From positions 1-5,196 of the forward strand of contig PUOB01000410.1 of the NCBI GenBank assembly GCA_003551985.1: 5,196 nt of DNA, in the 5' to 3' direction. Position numbers and translations under genes: made by a program. Source of the DNA: Desulfobacteraceae bacterium. GTDB taxonomy: Bacteria; Desulfobacterota; Desulfobacteria; Desulfobacterales; Desulfosalsimonadaceae. Shown here in pieces: positions 4,799 to 5,196 of the stretch. Every line of letters begins with the position of its first letter. Positions within the stretch are counted from its first letter, which is position 1. A model generated the notes under the pieces. That model ran no database searches and was not told where the DNA came from. It saw nothing but the letters and a program-made list of their open reading frames with translations.

Positions 4799-5194
4799 TT
4801 AAAGATGATAAATGGTTTTCAGGTTTTTCAGAATGGTATCTATAGTTGTTTGTTTTATACCCAGATTTTTCAAATCCGGCGGATCATCAGCCATCCTATC
4901 CAGAAACCGGCTCAAATCCGATGCAATCGCCCCAGGCAATGCAACCCGGGCATCTCCTGATAAAATCTGATACAGGCGGAACACATCATTTTTGTGCTTC
5001 TTTAAATCCTTGCTATCCATTCTGCCGCCGGCATTTTTGATCTGCCATAAATCCAGGTAGGCTTTTGATTTCAGAGGAATCAGGTATTCCTGCAAAATTA
5101 AGGGAAGACCATCTGCAACTGATTTGTTTCTGACAATGAAATCATAATAGTCATCATCCAGTAAAATGGCAGACAGGCTTGAGGTTTGCTCATC
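4799..5194 (-). CDS. AbiEii-like nucleotidyltransferase, C-terminal part (5' end outside window)
   Basis: The frame is open to the right edge, giving at least 131 residues. It reads from DEQTSSLSAILLDDDYYDFI through LILQEYLIPLKSKAYLDLWQ to DSKDLKKHKNDVFRLYQIL, and ends at TAA 4799-4801. The LIPLKSKAYLDL block and the following KKHKNDVFRL block resemble the C-terminal lobe of AbiEii-type (DUF1814-like) nucleotidyltransferases. These proteins act as toxins in abortive-infection and toxin-antitoxin systems by modifying RNA, usually tRNA. The TTG at 5095 is internal, since coding sequence continues in frame upstream of it. The nucleotidyltransferase GS/DxD motif and any antitoxin gene would lie to the right, outside the window. 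The C-terminus looks complete. Family assignment is from memory of the motif pattern and is moderately secure. Confidence 0.6.
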   Translation of the reverse strand, partial: DEQTSSLSAILLDDDYYDFIVRNKSVADGLPLILQEYLIPLKSKAYLDLWQIKNAGGRMDSKDLKKHKNDVFRLYQILSGDARVALPGAIASDLSRFLDRMADDPPDLKNLGIKQTTIDTILKNLKTIYHL

Positions 5195-5196
5195 TA

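Noticed and set aside
1819..4800. Integron cassette array or CRISPR array explaining the mosaic
   Set aside because: No attC-like imperfect palindromes with conserved core sites, no integrase, and no regularly spaced short repeats are visible.

Overview
This is a mosaic accessory region. Its gene families suggest a Gram-negative, probably deltaproteobacterial (Desulfobacterota-like) genome. The support is a CvaB/RaxB-type one-piece exporter, large Rhs/YD-repeat proteins, and DUF2281/PIN toxin-antitoxin genes with relatively high GC in the older genes. No rRNA, tRNA or taxonomic marker is present, so the assignment is inference only.

Region 1 (1-1818, + strand) is a coherent export operon. 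It holds the C-terminal part of a bacteriocin/peptide-exporting ABC transporter, cut by the left edge, followed after 34 bp and a good Shine-Dalgarno sequence by an intact CPBP (CAAX-type) intramembrane protease. The ABC ATPase carries an unusual insertion of about 29 residues between the Walker A motif and the Q-loop. Together the pair suggests secretion and processing of, or immunity to, a small peptide encoded outside the window.

Region 2 (1819-2592) begins about 40 bp after the protease. It contains a decapitated and truncated Rhs/YD-repeat fragment on the + strand, followed by a hairpin.

Region 3 (2593-3760, - strand) is a relatively AT-rich toxin-antitoxin block. In transcription order it holds a strong promoter with an inverted repeat, a truncated 56-codon DUF2281-type antitoxin, the decapitated body of an XRE-family regulator joined to it, and an intact antitoxin plus PIN-domain (VapC-like) toxin pair. 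A perfect 7-bp inverted repeat near the end of the XRE remnant may be the operator of the intact pair.

Region 4 (about 3800-4800) is a graveyard of fragments. It contains a likely N-terminal-side Rhs piece (+), an IS4-superfamily/IS1634-like transposase fragment (-) bracketed by short GC-rich duplications, a second Rhs piece (+) sharing a 72-bp, 66/72-identical segment with the Rhs fragment in region 2, and an orphan fragment of unknown function (-).

Region 5 (4799-5196, - strand) is the C-terminal part of an AbiEii-like nucleotidyltransferase that runs off the right edge.

Two functional units look alive: the exporter plus CPBP protease operon, and the antitoxin plus PIN toxin pair. The rest reads as debris from repeated recombination around Rhs sequences, toxin-antitoxin genes and an insertion sequence. 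I see no convincing new system inside the window. The most worthwhile leads are the exporter/CPBP pair with its ATPase insertion, and the truncated antitoxin that kept its promoter and operator-like repeat.
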